In this document: piece by piece, positions 13,076 through 24,426 of the stretch | Numbering within the stretch: position 1 is the first letter of the stretch | Layout: each line of letters opens with the position of its first letter | DNA from: Lepas anatifera | Lineage: Eukaryota > Arthropoda > Thecostraca > Lepadidae | Direction of reading: 5' to 3' | Assembly: GCA_034440635.1 (NCBI GenBank) | Contig: JAOTON010002111.1 | Location: forward strand, 62,001 to 126,000 | Length of the DNA: 64,000 nucleotides | The notes under the pieces: model-generated | The model's input: only the letters and a program-made list of their open reading frames with translations | The model's database searches: none | Told to the model about the DNA's origin: nothing | Made by a program: the position numbers and the translations under genes

Positions 13076-14275
13076 TCAGCGCGGCGTTTATTTCATCGCC
13101 TCTTGTCCTGTTTACACATAATGGCATTGACCAATGCCCACGCTTGACGCAAGTCCGTCAAAATGCACGTTGTCAGGGATTAATTTTTAAGGGACAAGCT
13201 GGAAGATTGGGCTAAAACAAGAACAGCCATTTTCTTCCTTGGATTCAACTTCCATCGTTTTAGAACACCAAGTCCAGTGTAACCCCTCTTAGCTTGTTGC
13301 TTGGCGCGCTTGGCAGACAAGGTAAGCTTGCTTCCAATACCGCGATGACGGGGTTTAGAGACAGGGTTATTCTAAATAAAGGGAAGTTAAGTCCAAAAAT
13401 CATACCCGAGAGGCATAATGATATTCAAGTAGTTCCTGATAGCATGGAATATTGATGGTGTCGTGCGCCCCCCCCATCCCCGTTCCAGTACCAGCAATCT
13501 CTCTTCAATCCTGACCATTTCTATTTAAGGTGCCTCCACCACACAGAGAGTCGGGTACAGTGGTTTATTGCGGATGAAAGCTAAAATTAAGCCTAACACT
13601 TTTCTCGGAGACAGTACATTCTTCAACTTCCAGACCAAGGACATAAAACAGGGCGACCGGCTTTCTCGCTATCATGGCCCCAACTATTCCCATTCGTTCT
13701 CCCCGCGCCAACAAGTTCGATCGCTGGGAGCGCTCGGACCGCTCCGTCCCTCCGACAGCTTTATGGCGACATTCCGACTTCTCAGATAGTGCCCCAGTTC
13801 CAGACCATCGAGAGAGCCGAGGATGAAAAATGCTACCAGAGAGCATCGGGTGAATTTATGAACCACTGAGAGTGTTGGTTCTCTTGGCTCATGGGTGTGA
13901 GCAGTTTCAGATGGATGCAAAAATACGCCCTTATTATTAGTGCTCTTACGGAAATATTTAGTGGTGTATTTCTTTCCCCGGGCTTATGGCGGAAAAAATA
14001 CGTTGCAATGGATTAAGTGCTATATCAGCGAGGTATTGTGGATTGTTTGTGTCCCCAATAGGAAAGTATCAATGTGAATACCAGGAAGATCTCCTACATT
14101 GACATTTCTCCACCCCCGCGGCAAAAAAACCGTAAAACTTCACCTACGGAAAGTCAAGGATTTCACAGCTTGACTAAATCAAGCCTCATCAAACAGTTAA
14201 CAAACACGCAAACTCACATACACGCATCAACACAGCAGACACACTCACTGCATACACTGACACCCGTGCACTCAC
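13076..14275. other. Probable K2P intron or unassigned DNA
   Basis: In transcript direction this follows the donor of the channel's second coding exon, so it should begin as intron. I looked for the first pore signature (T-I/V-G-Y/F-G) on the minus strand and found none. Frames at 13565-13920 are on both strands and unrecognised. Confidence 0.4.
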
Positions 14276-14412
14276 CCCACCAGTCTGTCCAGATTGATGA
14301 CGTCAGTATTGTTGACGACGCCCCAGACGAGCCGGTGTCGATGCCGCATGACGCCAGCGTACACCCGTCGGTACTCGGCCGTCTCGCTCGGCAGCTCGAT
14401 GTGCTGGAATAT
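14276..14412 (-). CDS. Two-pore-domain K+ channel, coding exon 2 (cap region, partial gene)
   Basis: After a CTCGTCAG acceptor, the minus strand reads IFQHIELPSETAEYRR and continues through VNNTDVINLDRLV to a GG|GTGAGT donor: 45 codons plus 2 nt. Together with exon 1 this gives GGA-K-IFQHIE-PSE, the junction between the first transmembrane helix and the extracellular cap helix that is typical of KCNK/TWK channels. NNT (about residues 89-91 of the predicted protein) is an N-glycosylation sequon in the expected extracellular loop. The pore loops and helices 2-4 were not found, so the family call rests on TM1 and the cap start. Confidence 0.7.
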
Positions 14413-14920
14413 CTGACGAGGCCCCAACGGTGGGTGTGAACATGGGGGGTGGCCGGTCGCCGACCAGAGCGCAGAATCCGGCCCCATGGCCTGTTGAGAC
14501 AATGCATCAAGCCTGCGGGGCGGGTACGATGGAAGTAAAGGGTTTGATGTGCCGATTTGTGTATGGATATTAAGCGAATTCAGTTCCTTTTTTCATGACA
14601 GCTTGGTAGTTCCGACTATCGGTGCATATGAAAATGAGAAGCCAAAAGGGTGCAATGGTATCTATACAGAACATGGAATGATTGAAATTAGGCAAACATT
14701 TCTGGAAAGGGATATGCTGAATATAGGAGCTATTAATCCACTTAAAGTACTAAAGAGAAAAGACTGCATCCCCTCTAGTTCAAATAACGTATCAGTACTT
14801 ACGCCTCGACACTTATCCATAATTTTTATTTGATGCAGTACTGATCTAGCCTTACAGGAGAACACAAACAGCGTTTGTCAGGAAGGCTGAAAACTCATAC
14901 AAAATCCCGGGATATGTTAC
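14413..14920 (-). other. K2P channel intron 1
   Basis: This 508-bp phase-0 intron begins GTAACA after codon 55 and ends CTCGTCAG. A 94-codon plus-strand open frame inside it (14549-14833) has no recognisable similarity and is probably chance. Confidence 0.65.
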
Positions 14921-15085
14921 CTTGGCGCCACCGGCTGTGTAGATGACCAGCAGTAGGATCAAACCCAGGTGGCTGCCAGCCTTTTTGGCGCGGGGACCGG
15001 CGCGCCACCATGGCCTGCGGGCCTCGCTGGTAACCACCGATATGCTGACCTGGCGCCGGTCACGCTCCGGACTGGCCACGCCCAT
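14921..15085 (-). CDS. Two-pore-domain K+ channel, coding exon 1 (start and TM1)
   Basis: The minus strand encodes 55 residues from ATG at 15085 to AAG|GTAACA. The protein starts MGVASPERDRRQV, has a basic juxtamembrane stretch (RAGPRAKK, residues 28-35), then a hydrophobic helix, LGLILLLVIYTAGGA (residues 40-54), which matches K2P TM1. K2P channels are dimeric background potassium channels of the plasma membrane with four helices and two pore loops per subunit. I chose this ATG because the in-frame upstream sequence reaches TGA and because the short basic N-terminus suits the family. A possible 3' splice site (CTCTCTCCGCAG) ending at 15108 suggests a 5' untranslated exon farther upstream. 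The subfamily is not resolved. Confidence 0.7.
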
Positions 15086-15087
15086 AG

Positions 15088-15095
15088 TGACGTCA
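15088..15095. promoter_or_regulatory. CRE-type palindrome TGACGTCA next to the channel start
   Basis: A perfect TGACGTCA lies immediately upstream of the proposed ATG on the minus strand. It matches the CREB/ATF consensus, but the same octamer also occurs inside exon 2, so function is unproven. Confidence 0.25.
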
Positions 15096-16048
15096 TAGCC
15101 CTGTCATCTGCGGAGAGAGGGGTCGGCGTCGCGGCGGAGGCGTGACTGATGTCCAGTGGTAGTGTTACAGAATGGTGGCGCTGCCGCTTAGCTCTAAGCC
15201 TGCTCTTAGCTAAAGCTTTGGAAACCAGTGTCACATGTGATGAATATTTAAATAGCTTTTGCGGAATTAAACAATTGGATAATATCATACGGAGAGCAAT
15301 CACCGCTCTCCTCACGCACGCGAGCCACAATATGGTGACACTGGGGACTACAGAATAATGACTCCATGGTGACACCAGAACATAACTGTAATTAGCAAGA
15401 CCTCTGCAACCGCTAGAACAGCCATAAAACTAAAGCACCGCTTAGAAAAAAACAGAAAACATGGTGGCAGTTCCAACTTAACATGTCCAGGACAGGTCAA
15501 CCATACAAAGTATGCCCACGTCATTTTTTTATATTTTTGCGCTCCCTTTCCCGGGAGCATGTTTGTGTTAGTAGCTAGTATCATTCCTACAATGCACTCA
15601 CACTATGTACAGAGCGGAAGTTTCCACTTGGAGGCACCCTTACGGGACAGCGGTACCGCACTCGGCTGGCCATAGGCTGCTCCAGTCTCCCCAAGCCGCA
15701 GCGCCCGGCATAGGCCGAGCCAATGAGGGGGGCAAGAGACCAGACCGGTGGATCACTTTAAAGGCCGATCAGGCCCGTGCACCCACGAAGTGCACCCTTT
15801 AGCAGTCTTAGAGCCAGGGTGAGGAAATATGTTAAAGCTCATCCATTTTAGGCTTCTTATCTTATTTTATGCCGTTTTTCATGTCTTAATGTATTGCAGT
15901 GCTTCTTATGTATTTTCATATGCTTCATATTCATAGCTTCGTGTATATTTTATATCGAGTGTTTTATATTACTGTTGCAGGAATAGGTTGCATTACATTG
16001 TTACACGGTTGCATTGTAAATATTCATTGGTGTGTTGTTTTATTGCTT
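15096..16048. other. Unassigned stretch upstream of the channel start
   Basis: It should hold 5' untranslated sequence or the promoter of the minus-strand channel gene. A GC-rich block at 15605-15790 resembles a retroposon body. Open frames here are mutually overlapping and unrecognised. Confidence 0.4.
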
Positions 16049-16116
16049 GACTTCAGCTGTAATTGGGTTTCCACATACCTGTTGCTGATAAACCTGAATA
16101 AATGAAATGAAATGAA
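16049..16116 (+). mobile_element. Retroposon 3' tail with AAATG repeat
   Basis: It is homologous to 9625-9692 ('cttcagctgtaattggg', 'catacctgttgctgataaa') but ends in AAATG units rather than AAATAC. It supports a dispersed retroposon family with a variable simple-repeat tail. Confidence 0.6.
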
Positions 16117-16545
16117 CAGGGACGCCGGCTGGCACGGCGTTGATTCCACTGCTGCGGCGCGCACTCCCCAGTGTACCGCTATCTCCTGGGTAGGAGGCGG
16201 CCGCGGAAAAGGCCGCCATAGGTCAGCCTTGATCCAGGGGCCTTCCACACCCAAGCGTGACGCCTTTGCCAGCCGCGCCACGGGGGTGGCTATGGCCGAC
16301 GTCATATTAGCATGTCAAGTCATATCCGTAAGTATGTTAACATTCGATTAATTACTTTGGTGTTGAATATCCCACATTCACAATTTCAGTAACGCTATAC
16401 CACAAAGGAAATAGGCAAAACAGTGCCATCCAACAGCGGCGGAAAGGCTCATGCAGCATCTAGGGCAAATGTTCCAAATGCATATTTTGTACAAGCGGAT
16501 GCGGGATTTCCGATGGGAGAAGGACATATAGTCAGAAGTTAGCGT
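16117..16545. other. GC-rich patch then unassigned DNA
   Basis: The GC-rich part (16117-16300) directly follows the retroposon tail. It has open frames on both strands but no recognisable protein. Confidence 0.4.
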
Positions 16546-16762
16546 CATCTGAACCAGGGGAGGCGGCGCCAAAACCTAATTTTTGGGTGCCAAATCCTAT
16601 CGTGGGCCGCTGATGTTCACATCCCGGGGGGCAGGGGGGGCGGTGGAAAAACAATATTTCAGGAAGGCGCCAACGATCTTTGAGGGGGCACCGTGACCAT
16701 TTAAAGGGGCGCTGGAAGGTTCATCACGGGGGATACCCCGCCTCCCCTGAATCCACCTATGC
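16546..16762. mobile_element. hAT-like non-autonomous element, inverted relative of 8774-9051
   Basis: The right end read in reverse is CATAGGTGGATTCAGGGG and the left end is CATCTGAACCAGGGG. The interior in reverse shares the 'gcgccccctgaaatggtcac' type words of the 8774-9051 element. The 8-bp flanks match only partly, so the insertion is older or the ends are a base or two off. Confidence 0.65.
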
Positions 16763-19397
16763 CTTAGGCTCATTGCAGGTAGATTTGCAGTCTGAAATTG
16801 CATCATTGCGGTATCCATCACCTGAAAGAGAAGCGAAGGGATTGTTCATAACAAAAGTGTGCCTTAGCTCTTCGGTTGCCTTTGTTTATTCGGCTGCATA
16901 CATTTTTTGTGAAGCTACATAGGAAAACTTACGCTGAGTGATTGCTAAATACTGTCAGATTCAGAAGGGGGCGAGGGGGTGGGGCGAATAAAGTATTTGC
17001 CCCCCCCCAACCACCACCCGTCCAAATAACCGGTATAGATCCACCGCTGTTGGGGAGCCATTTCACTAAGACCGTGACCCTACGTGGGGTCTCTCATTTC
17101 CGTCACCACTCTTCCTGTAATGGCAAAAGATACCTCGAACGTGTCCAAACTCCTCCTATAACGGCTCCAATGAAGCTGAGATCTAACGCTCTTGATTGAT
17201 GGCGACGGCCCCCTGTGGGTGTATTCTAAAAAGAAAAAAGGATGGTGCCATCTTCCCGCCACATCACATCCAGCCGCCAACTTCTGCCGGAGAAATGGTT
17301 TCCGTAGCACTCTCTCTGGTGAGAGAGTGGAAGGGGAGAAGAATACCCATGTTATGCATCGCCAGAGTAAAGACGTCCGAGCCAAACGCTGAAACGCCTC
17401 CAAAACCACGAGACCGCTTCCCTTAACGGTACTCTGAGTGTGGATGTTTATCGTACCACGGGTATCTTAGAATTGTATTGCTGTGTCATTTAAGTGGCTG
17501 TTTTCAGCACGGACAATCCGGAAATACAGCTGGCGTCCCAGGCTTAGAACAACAGAATTTTGACTCGGACACACTGCATGTACTGCCCGCCAGGCGAAGG
17601 TAAATCCGAGTATATATCCAGTACCCATACCTGGGCCGTGGAGTACACTGCCGACCTGGGAATCGACTCCGGGCCATGTTCCGACTGAAGAGACACTACC
17701 GGTGCTCATTTTTGGGCCATAAAGGGATATTTTTGACTGGATTATATTTTCAACCCTGAGTTCTAGGACTCAGCCCAGGGCTAATGCATCTCTGGGATGA
17801 AATTGACAACGAAAAAGAAGCCCTGAGATAGAGCCAACTCAGTTTTGATGCTGACATCAACTGCTCGCAAATTGATTCTACATGAAAGCCTCTAGTTATA
17901 AAAACTCGATGGATTCTTTTATTTCAATGTTACATATCTATCGCAAAATTCAGCTCTGAAGCGGTAGCTTTCGATGTGTTAACTCTGATGTTATTTTGTG
18001 TTCTTGCTCGATGTTAGAACTCCTGCCAGTATCTTTCTCGGCAGAAAAAAACATTCGCTTAGTAAAATAACATAGTGAGTTGAGACACTTTTTGTCCTCT
18101 AAAAACACATTAACTGCTCCGAAAGTGCTGATAACGAAGCACAATTATTAGTAAGTCGCATATGTTTAACACGTTTTATTTTCTCTTTAAAACTGAGGAT
18201 TATACTCTAGTGGAGCATTTTCATTTTTCATACCTTTTCCCTTCTGCCTTTTTCTAACACCAGGCAGAGAACCTTCCACCTTTCATGCAAAGCTTCTGAG
18301 AGTCATCTGCAAAAGCCGCCTTAGCAGTCAGCGCCGCAAATGCCCTGAGCAGTCGCTATCCGCTATGGCCCTTCAACCTTTCTGCCTTTCTATTATCTTC
18401 TTTTCAACTGTGCTTTTGAAATCAACGAGCAAAATGTTCTTTTAGAAGCCACAAAAGGATAATGGCTCAGCCGCAGCAGAAAGTTATGCTTGAAACCACC
18501 AGGGCGGACTGCCGTAGCATCACAAGCGGAGCGATAACGCGACTTCATTCTCATAATGGATCTACTATTTTTCCCTCACAGTTCCGGCCGCTACTCCACG
18601 GGCTTCGCTCTGCGTGGAGACTGCCAGATAGCCCGTTGAGGAGTAGTGATATAGAAGCAATGGCATGATCAAAACAGAAGGAATCGGGATACGTACGAAG
18701 AAAATGTCAAGATATTAGACAGGTAATAAGGTGTAGTGAGAAATTCTGAGTCTGGTTGTTAAATCCATGTTTTTCATAATCAAGTCAGTCTCTTTTTGTC
18801 TCACGGGGTCATTCCTTGCCTAGTTTTTTTCTGCTTTTCAGGTGATTCAAGGGGTGAAGTTTTATGGTGAAATTTCCCCAAATCCATTAAAAAGAGGCTG
18901 TTTTTGGTATTTTTATCCCAATCCTTTGTTTCACTTTTTTATCCTATAACATCTGGTATAGTTTTGATGCATTCTTTAAATTTTCGAACTGTTTTTCATA
19001 CAACAATTTCGATATGTTCACTAGTTTAAAGGGCCATTATAAATTCTCAGCTTTGAATGCCAAATCCTTCCACACTGCTATTTACATCTGAGCTTAATTC
19101 TAAAACCTACACATTGGTATTCAAGTAAATGCAGACTGATATGAAATATTAACAGAATCCTTTTAGCTTTAAAGGGAATTTTCCCCTTTGATTATGGGTT
19201 TTGAACTGATGGCATTCATGGACTGATAAACTAACGAAGTCATACTAACGAGTAAGCCATGCATACAGTACAGACCTTCCCTCGTAAGCGGTGAAACTAG
19301 GGCGGCACCAGGACATCGTGCCCTCTGAAATGACGTATCTTAACACTAGTTTTATAGCGTTGACTGGAAAAAATCGATAAAAAATCCGTGGTGCCCC
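16763..19397. other. Unassigned stretch with a tRNA-like head
   Basis: It includes a G/C homopolymer-rich segment at 16960-17050 that resembles hAT-element debris, the tRNA-like sequence at 17650-17715, and AT-rich DNA at 17880-19300 without recognised content. Open frames at 17080-17426 overlap on both strands and are unrecognised. Confidence 0.4.
17650..17715 (-). mobile_element. tRNA-like SINE head
   Basis: The minus strand has a B-box-like GAGTCGATTCCC about 40 bp after an A-box-like GAGCACCGGTAGTG. The stems do not fold into a canonical cloverleaf, so this is more likely a tRNA-derived retroposon head or pseudogene than a functional tRNA. Confidence 0.4.
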
Positions 19398-19401
19398 TTA
19401 A

Positions 19402-21442
19402 CCCTCGCCCCACCGGGAGCCATCGATGACCCCCCTAAGGTTTTTCCGAGATAGCAGAAAACGACGAGGCGCAGCACCGCGGTTGAGGGCTCTACCTCTC
19501 ACTGCATCATTTTCCCACCATCCCTGAAATTTTTTACCCCGGGTCTTTCAAGGTCAGGTCACCAGACGAGGTCAACCAAGGTCACCTCACTTCAACTTCA
19601 GAGCTCTGTAAGAGCTACATTTCGAAGTCGATCGATCTGAAACTTCCTACACTTTATGGCCCCTCCAGGGTCTACAAGATGTATATCCGGCATTTTTGGA
19701 TTTCGTGCCCTGAGGTCAGGTCACGAGGTGACCTGTCCCATTGAAAAGCATGGGGAAAAGCTGTCTTATGATCCAAAAGTCACAAAAGCGATTGAAAATG
19801 CTCAGCTTGATCAGAAAAGCGTTCTTGGACACCCTCTCACGGATTCCAGGGGCCATATTTGCTTTTTGAGCTCTCCAAGGTCATCCAAGGTCACCAGGGG
19901 TCAAAAACAGTATTTTGACAATAACTTTTGACCTAAATAAGCTAGAGCGCTGAAACAACTACCATCGTATTTGTCTCGTCCCTGGCTTTCATTTGATATA
20001 CGGCAAGGTCACTTTCTGACCTTTCGTGACCTCAGGTCATCTTAGGTTACGAGGTGACCTCTGGAGGTCAAACCACTGGAGGGATGTCTTTACGTTTCGC
20101 ATAGCGGAAAAAGGACTGACAATTTCCTATCAAATGTACTTTACCAGACCTCAATAGCTCTAATGGCATAAGATTTATGCCCAGTTTGCTTAACCCTCGC
20201 CCCCACCGGGGGCCATCGATGGCCCCCTAAGGTTTTTCCGGGATAGCAGAAAAACGACGAGGCGCAGCACCGCGGTTGAGGGCTCTAACTGTCACTGCAT
20301 CATTTTCCCATCATCCCTGAAATTTTTTACCCCGGGTCACCCAAGGTCAGGTCACCAGACGAGGTCAACCAAGGTCACCTCACTTCACCTTTAGAGCTCT
20401 GTAAGAGCTACATTTCAAAGTCAATCGATTTGCAACTTCCTCCACTTTGTAACCCTCCAGGGTCTACAAGGTGTATATCCGGGATTTTTCGATTTCGTGC
20501 CCTGAGGTCAGGTCACGAGGCGACCTCTCCCGTTGGAAAAGCATAGGGAAAAGTTGTTTCATGATATAAAAGATACAAAAATGATTGCAAATACTCAGAC
20601 TGCTCAGAACAACGTTTTTGGACACCCTTTCACGGATCCCAGGGGTCATATTTGCCCTTTGACTTTTCCAAGGTCATCCAAGGTCACTAGAGATCAAAAA
20701 AGTATTTTGGCAATAACTTTTGACCTAATTAAGCTAGAGCGGTGAAACAAACACCATCGTGTTTGTCTTGTCACTGGCTTTCATTTGATATACGGCAAGG
20801 TCACTTTCTGACCCTTCGTGACCTCAGGTCATATTAGGTCACGAGGTGACCTCTGGAGGTCAAACCACTGGCGGGAGGTCTTTACGTTCCACAAAGCGGA
20901 AAAAGTACTGGCAATTTGCTATCAAATGTACTTTACCAGGCCTCAATAGCTCTAATGAACTAAGAGTTATGCCCAGTTTGCTTAATCATTGCATATTTGA
21001 GTGAAAATAGCCGATCTTGACCTAATTTGACCTCTGGAGGTCAAACCATTGACCTGAGCACTAAAACATGCGAAGTAATTTCTTACTGAATTCACGCGAG
21101 CTTTCTATTGCACTGTGCAGATTTGCGCTAACGCCCATATTTTCGAGTTAGGAGGGGGCTATCGATGGCCCCCGGTGGGGCGAAGGTGGCACCGGACCCC
21201 GGTGGGGCGCGGGTTAAGCATTGCATATTTGAGTGAAAATTACCGATCTTGACCTAATTTGACCTCTGGAGGTCAAACCATTGACCTGAGCACTAAAACA
21301 TGTGAAGTAATTTCTTACTGAATTCACGCGAGCTTTCTATTGCACTTTGCAGATTTTCGCTAAGGCCCATATTTTCGTAGTTAGAGGGGGGCCATCGATG
21401 GCCCCCGGTGGGGCGAAGTTGGCGCTGGACTCCGGTGGCGGG
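19402..21442 (+). mobile_element. TTAA-type (piggyBac-like) non-autonomous element, copy A, interrupted by copy B
   Basis: The left end is TTAA-CCCTCGCCCCACCGGG, followed by a near-palindromic gccatcgatg block. The right end is a matching inverted GC-rich repeat ending GGCGGG before TTAT (a likely mutated TTAA). Copy B (20194-21213) has split it at an internal TTAA: homology to the other copies stops at 20190-20193 and resumes at 21214-21217. Without the insertion, copy A would be about 1.0 kb. The body carries many AGGTCA/TGACCT words and no long conserved frame. Confidence 0.85.
20194..21213 (+). mobile_element. TTAA-type (piggyBac-like) non-autonomous element, copy B
   Basis: This 1020-bp element is bounded by TTAA at 20190-20193 and 21214-21217. 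Its ends, CCCTCGCCCCCACC and the inverted GGTGGGGCGCGGG, are terminal inverted repeats. Subterminal near-palindromes centre on ATCGAT. By eye it holds 13 AGGTCA and 6 TGACCT half-sites. Four are in the extended form CCAAGGTCA, the monomer consensus of FTZ-F1/NR5 receptors. TTAA duplication and CCY ends are hallmarks of piggyBac transposons. No transposase is encoded, so it would need a helper in trans. Confidence 0.88.
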
Positions 21443-23396
21443 TTATATCTGGACCCTTCGCTGCTACTGCCTTTCTACTTTATGATATTTTGTAATTTGC
21501 CTACTTTACTTGTCGGTAGGATCCAAAGGGATGATGAAGACAGTTATTTATATAAACATCACTGAAATTAATTTTATTTATCAACATAATAAAACAATTA
21601 GTATTGGATATGGAATATCGAGGCTGAGCCGTTCCTATATGGGTACAGTCTATATGGGTATATGGCCTAGGTGAGTGAATGGCATGCCTATGATCAAGGT
21701 AATTGCTTTGCAGACGCCGGAAACATTCATAACTTGTAAGAAAATGGCTACATTTTTCCTATGAACAGTTAGAAATGAAAGCAATGTGTCAAACTCATTT
21801 TGTACATAAGCTGTTCTTTTTATAATGTCTACAAGGTGGAAAATTTCCTTAAGCCATGTCTATGCTCTGCCACTTGCCCGTTCCAAAAAAAAAACATCGC
21901 AACCAATCTGCAAATAAGAGAGCCGTTCCCCACAGCCAACCGCCGCTGATAGTACCCTTCTAAATCTCACTGCCAGCCACAGGGAAGCCTCTGAAGATCA
22001 GATAACGCACTCCGAACAATCGCAGCTGCTGCACTGCCTGCGGCGAATTGAGCCGGGAATTTCCAGAGCGGAGCGCTCCAGCAGCCAAGCTTTGTTGTGC
22101 CGCAATTTGGTGCCATCATTAATTTTTATTTCGTGATGGCAAGCGCGGCACAAATGTGCAGCGATGATATTTCTTCCCGGACATTCTTCAATCATTCATC
22201 AGCCGGTCTATTCAGACTGTCAACACTGCCACCGCAAGCTGAGCAGCGTCTTTTCACGCTGTAAATAGCCCTGTTTTCCATTTGCAGCTTTGGAGATAGC
22301 CGAGTTTGCTGGTCTGCTGTACTCGCACACAGGCAGGGCGCTGGCCTGATATGGTAATTGGGCGAAGCGCGGCGCCTGGCTGTGAAACCAGCCGAGTATT
22401 TAACGCGGACGCTGGGTGCCACCGTGCCAGCTGGTGGCTAATGCAGCCCGGCAGTTCACGTCCAGCCCACGCATCTAGTGTATCAGCTGATTACAGTTGG
22501 AAATCCCGCAGGCGCTGGATATACAGCCGGGACAGACAGCCGGGATTTCGGGCCTGCCACAGGGTGTGTGCTGCTGTGCCAGTGTTGATCCATCCAGGCA
22601 CACCTGGATCACGAAGAGATTGCCAGCTCCACCACCGCCGCTGCTCGTAGTCCCCAGACTGTCGCAGAGTGGCGCTGGTGACCTTTGCTCAGGGATTACG
22701 GTACTTTTCAATTACTCTGTGAACAATGGATGCTTTTCCTGGAACAGGAAACTCAACTGGTGGGTGTTGGGAGTGGGATTTCCGAAAGAAATCGTTATAA
22801 GTTCCCAACTTGAGATCTGGCTCGTGAGGTATTGGGTGAAAAATATGCAAATATTTTAGAGTTAATTCTTACATAAGATTGTCCGGCTGAGCTAGACATT
22901 TCATCCTTGGTTTCGGCATACATATGCACTTTTTCTAAAAAATAATGCCCTCTTGACAGCTTCCCAAACTCCAAACTCAAGTGACAGTCTCCTACTGCAG
23001 GAAGCGGCTTTATCTCTTCTGTAGTTTTCTTTGGTGGCCCTGCAATACCAGAAAAGTTCACAGCTTTCTGAAGCCTGTCCGAATAACACGCTTGGTACGG
23101 CGACAGCTTTCAGAAAACCAAGTCCACATTAACATCACGAGAAGTCAGAGAGGTTATCGTGGGGGCACAACTAGCTTTTCCCTTCTTAAAAATCAAACAA
23201 AAGGATAAATAAGAACCACAGAACTGAACTGCCTTTAGCAGGGGTAAGTATTTCTATCTCTTTGTGGGCACCCCGGCACCCCCAATGATTAGCTGGGCAC
23301 CCCCAATGGTGATTTGGTCACCCCCAACCAAAACGTGCAGCCAAGTACTATTCAAGTGCTTAGAGAAGAGCGGGGACGCAGCCAGAGCTTTGATAT
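21443..23396. other. Unassigned stretch, GC-rich in the middle
   Basis: The 21990-22720 part is GC-rich with long overlapping frames on both strands (22306-22650 plus, 22192-22422 minus, 22497-22859 plus), none recognised. The 23240-23340 part carries repeated 'gggcacccccaatg' units like the hAT-derived debris elsewhere, and copy C has inserted just after it. Confidence 0.4.
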
Positions 23397-24422
23397 CCCG
23401 CGCCCCACCGGGGGTCCGGCGCCACCTTCGCCCCACCGGGGGGGCCATCGATGGCCCCCTCTAACTCCGAAAATATGGGCGTTAGCGCAAATCTGCAAAG
23501 TGCAATAGAAAGCTCGCGTGAATTCAGTAAGAAATTACTTCGCATGTTTTAGTGCTCAGGTCAATGGTTTGACCTCCAGAGGTCAAATTAGGTCAAGATC
23601 GGCTATTTTCCCTCAAATATGCAATGATTAAGCAAACTGGGCATAACTCTTATGTCATTAGAGCTATTGAGGCCTGGTAAAGTACATTTGATAGCAAATT
23701 GCCAGTACTTTTTCCGCTATGTGGAACGTAAAGACCTCCCGCCAGTGGTTTGACCGCCAGAGGTCACCTCGTGACCTAATATGACCTGAGGTCACGAAAG
23801 GTCAAAAAGTGACCTTGCCGTATATCAAATGAAAGCCAGTGACAAGACAAACACGATAGTGTTTGTTTCACCGCTCTAGCTCAATTAGGTCAAAAGTTAT
23901 TGTCAAAATACTGTTTTTGACCTCTGGTGACCTCGGATGACCTTGGAAAAGTCAAAGGGCAAATATGACCCCTGGGATCCGTGAAAGGGTATCCAAAAAC
24001 GTTGTTCTGAGCAGTCTGAGTATTTGCAATCATTTTTGTGGCTTTTATATCATGAAATAGGTTTTCCCCATGCTTTTCCAATGGGAGAGGTCGCCTCGTG
24101 ACCTGACCTCAGGGCACGAAATCGAAAAATCCCGGATATACACCTTGTAGACCCTGGAGGGGTCATGAAGTGTAGGAAGTTTCAAATCGATCGACTTTGA
24201 AATGTAGCTCTTACAGAGCTCTAAAGGTGAAGTGAGGTGACCTTGGTTGACCTCGTCTGGTGACCTGACCTTGGGTGACCCGGGGTAAAAAATTTCAGGG
24301 ATGATGGGAAAATGATGCAGTGAGAGGTAGAGCCCACAACCGCGGTGCTGCGCCTCGTCGTTTTTCTGCTATCCCGGAAAAACCTTAGGGGGGCCATCGA
24401 TGGCCCCCCGGTGGGGCGAGGG
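23397..24422 (-). mobile_element. TTAA-family non-autonomous element, copy C, flanked by ATAT
   Basis: This 1026-bp copy lies in the opposite orientation to copies A and B and is collinear with copy B throughout. It is bounded by ATAT on both sides (23393-23396 and 24423-24426) instead of TTAA. It has the same GC-rich inverted ends, ATCGAT palindromes and AGGTCA density. Confidence 0.88.
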
Positions 24423-24426
24423 ATAT

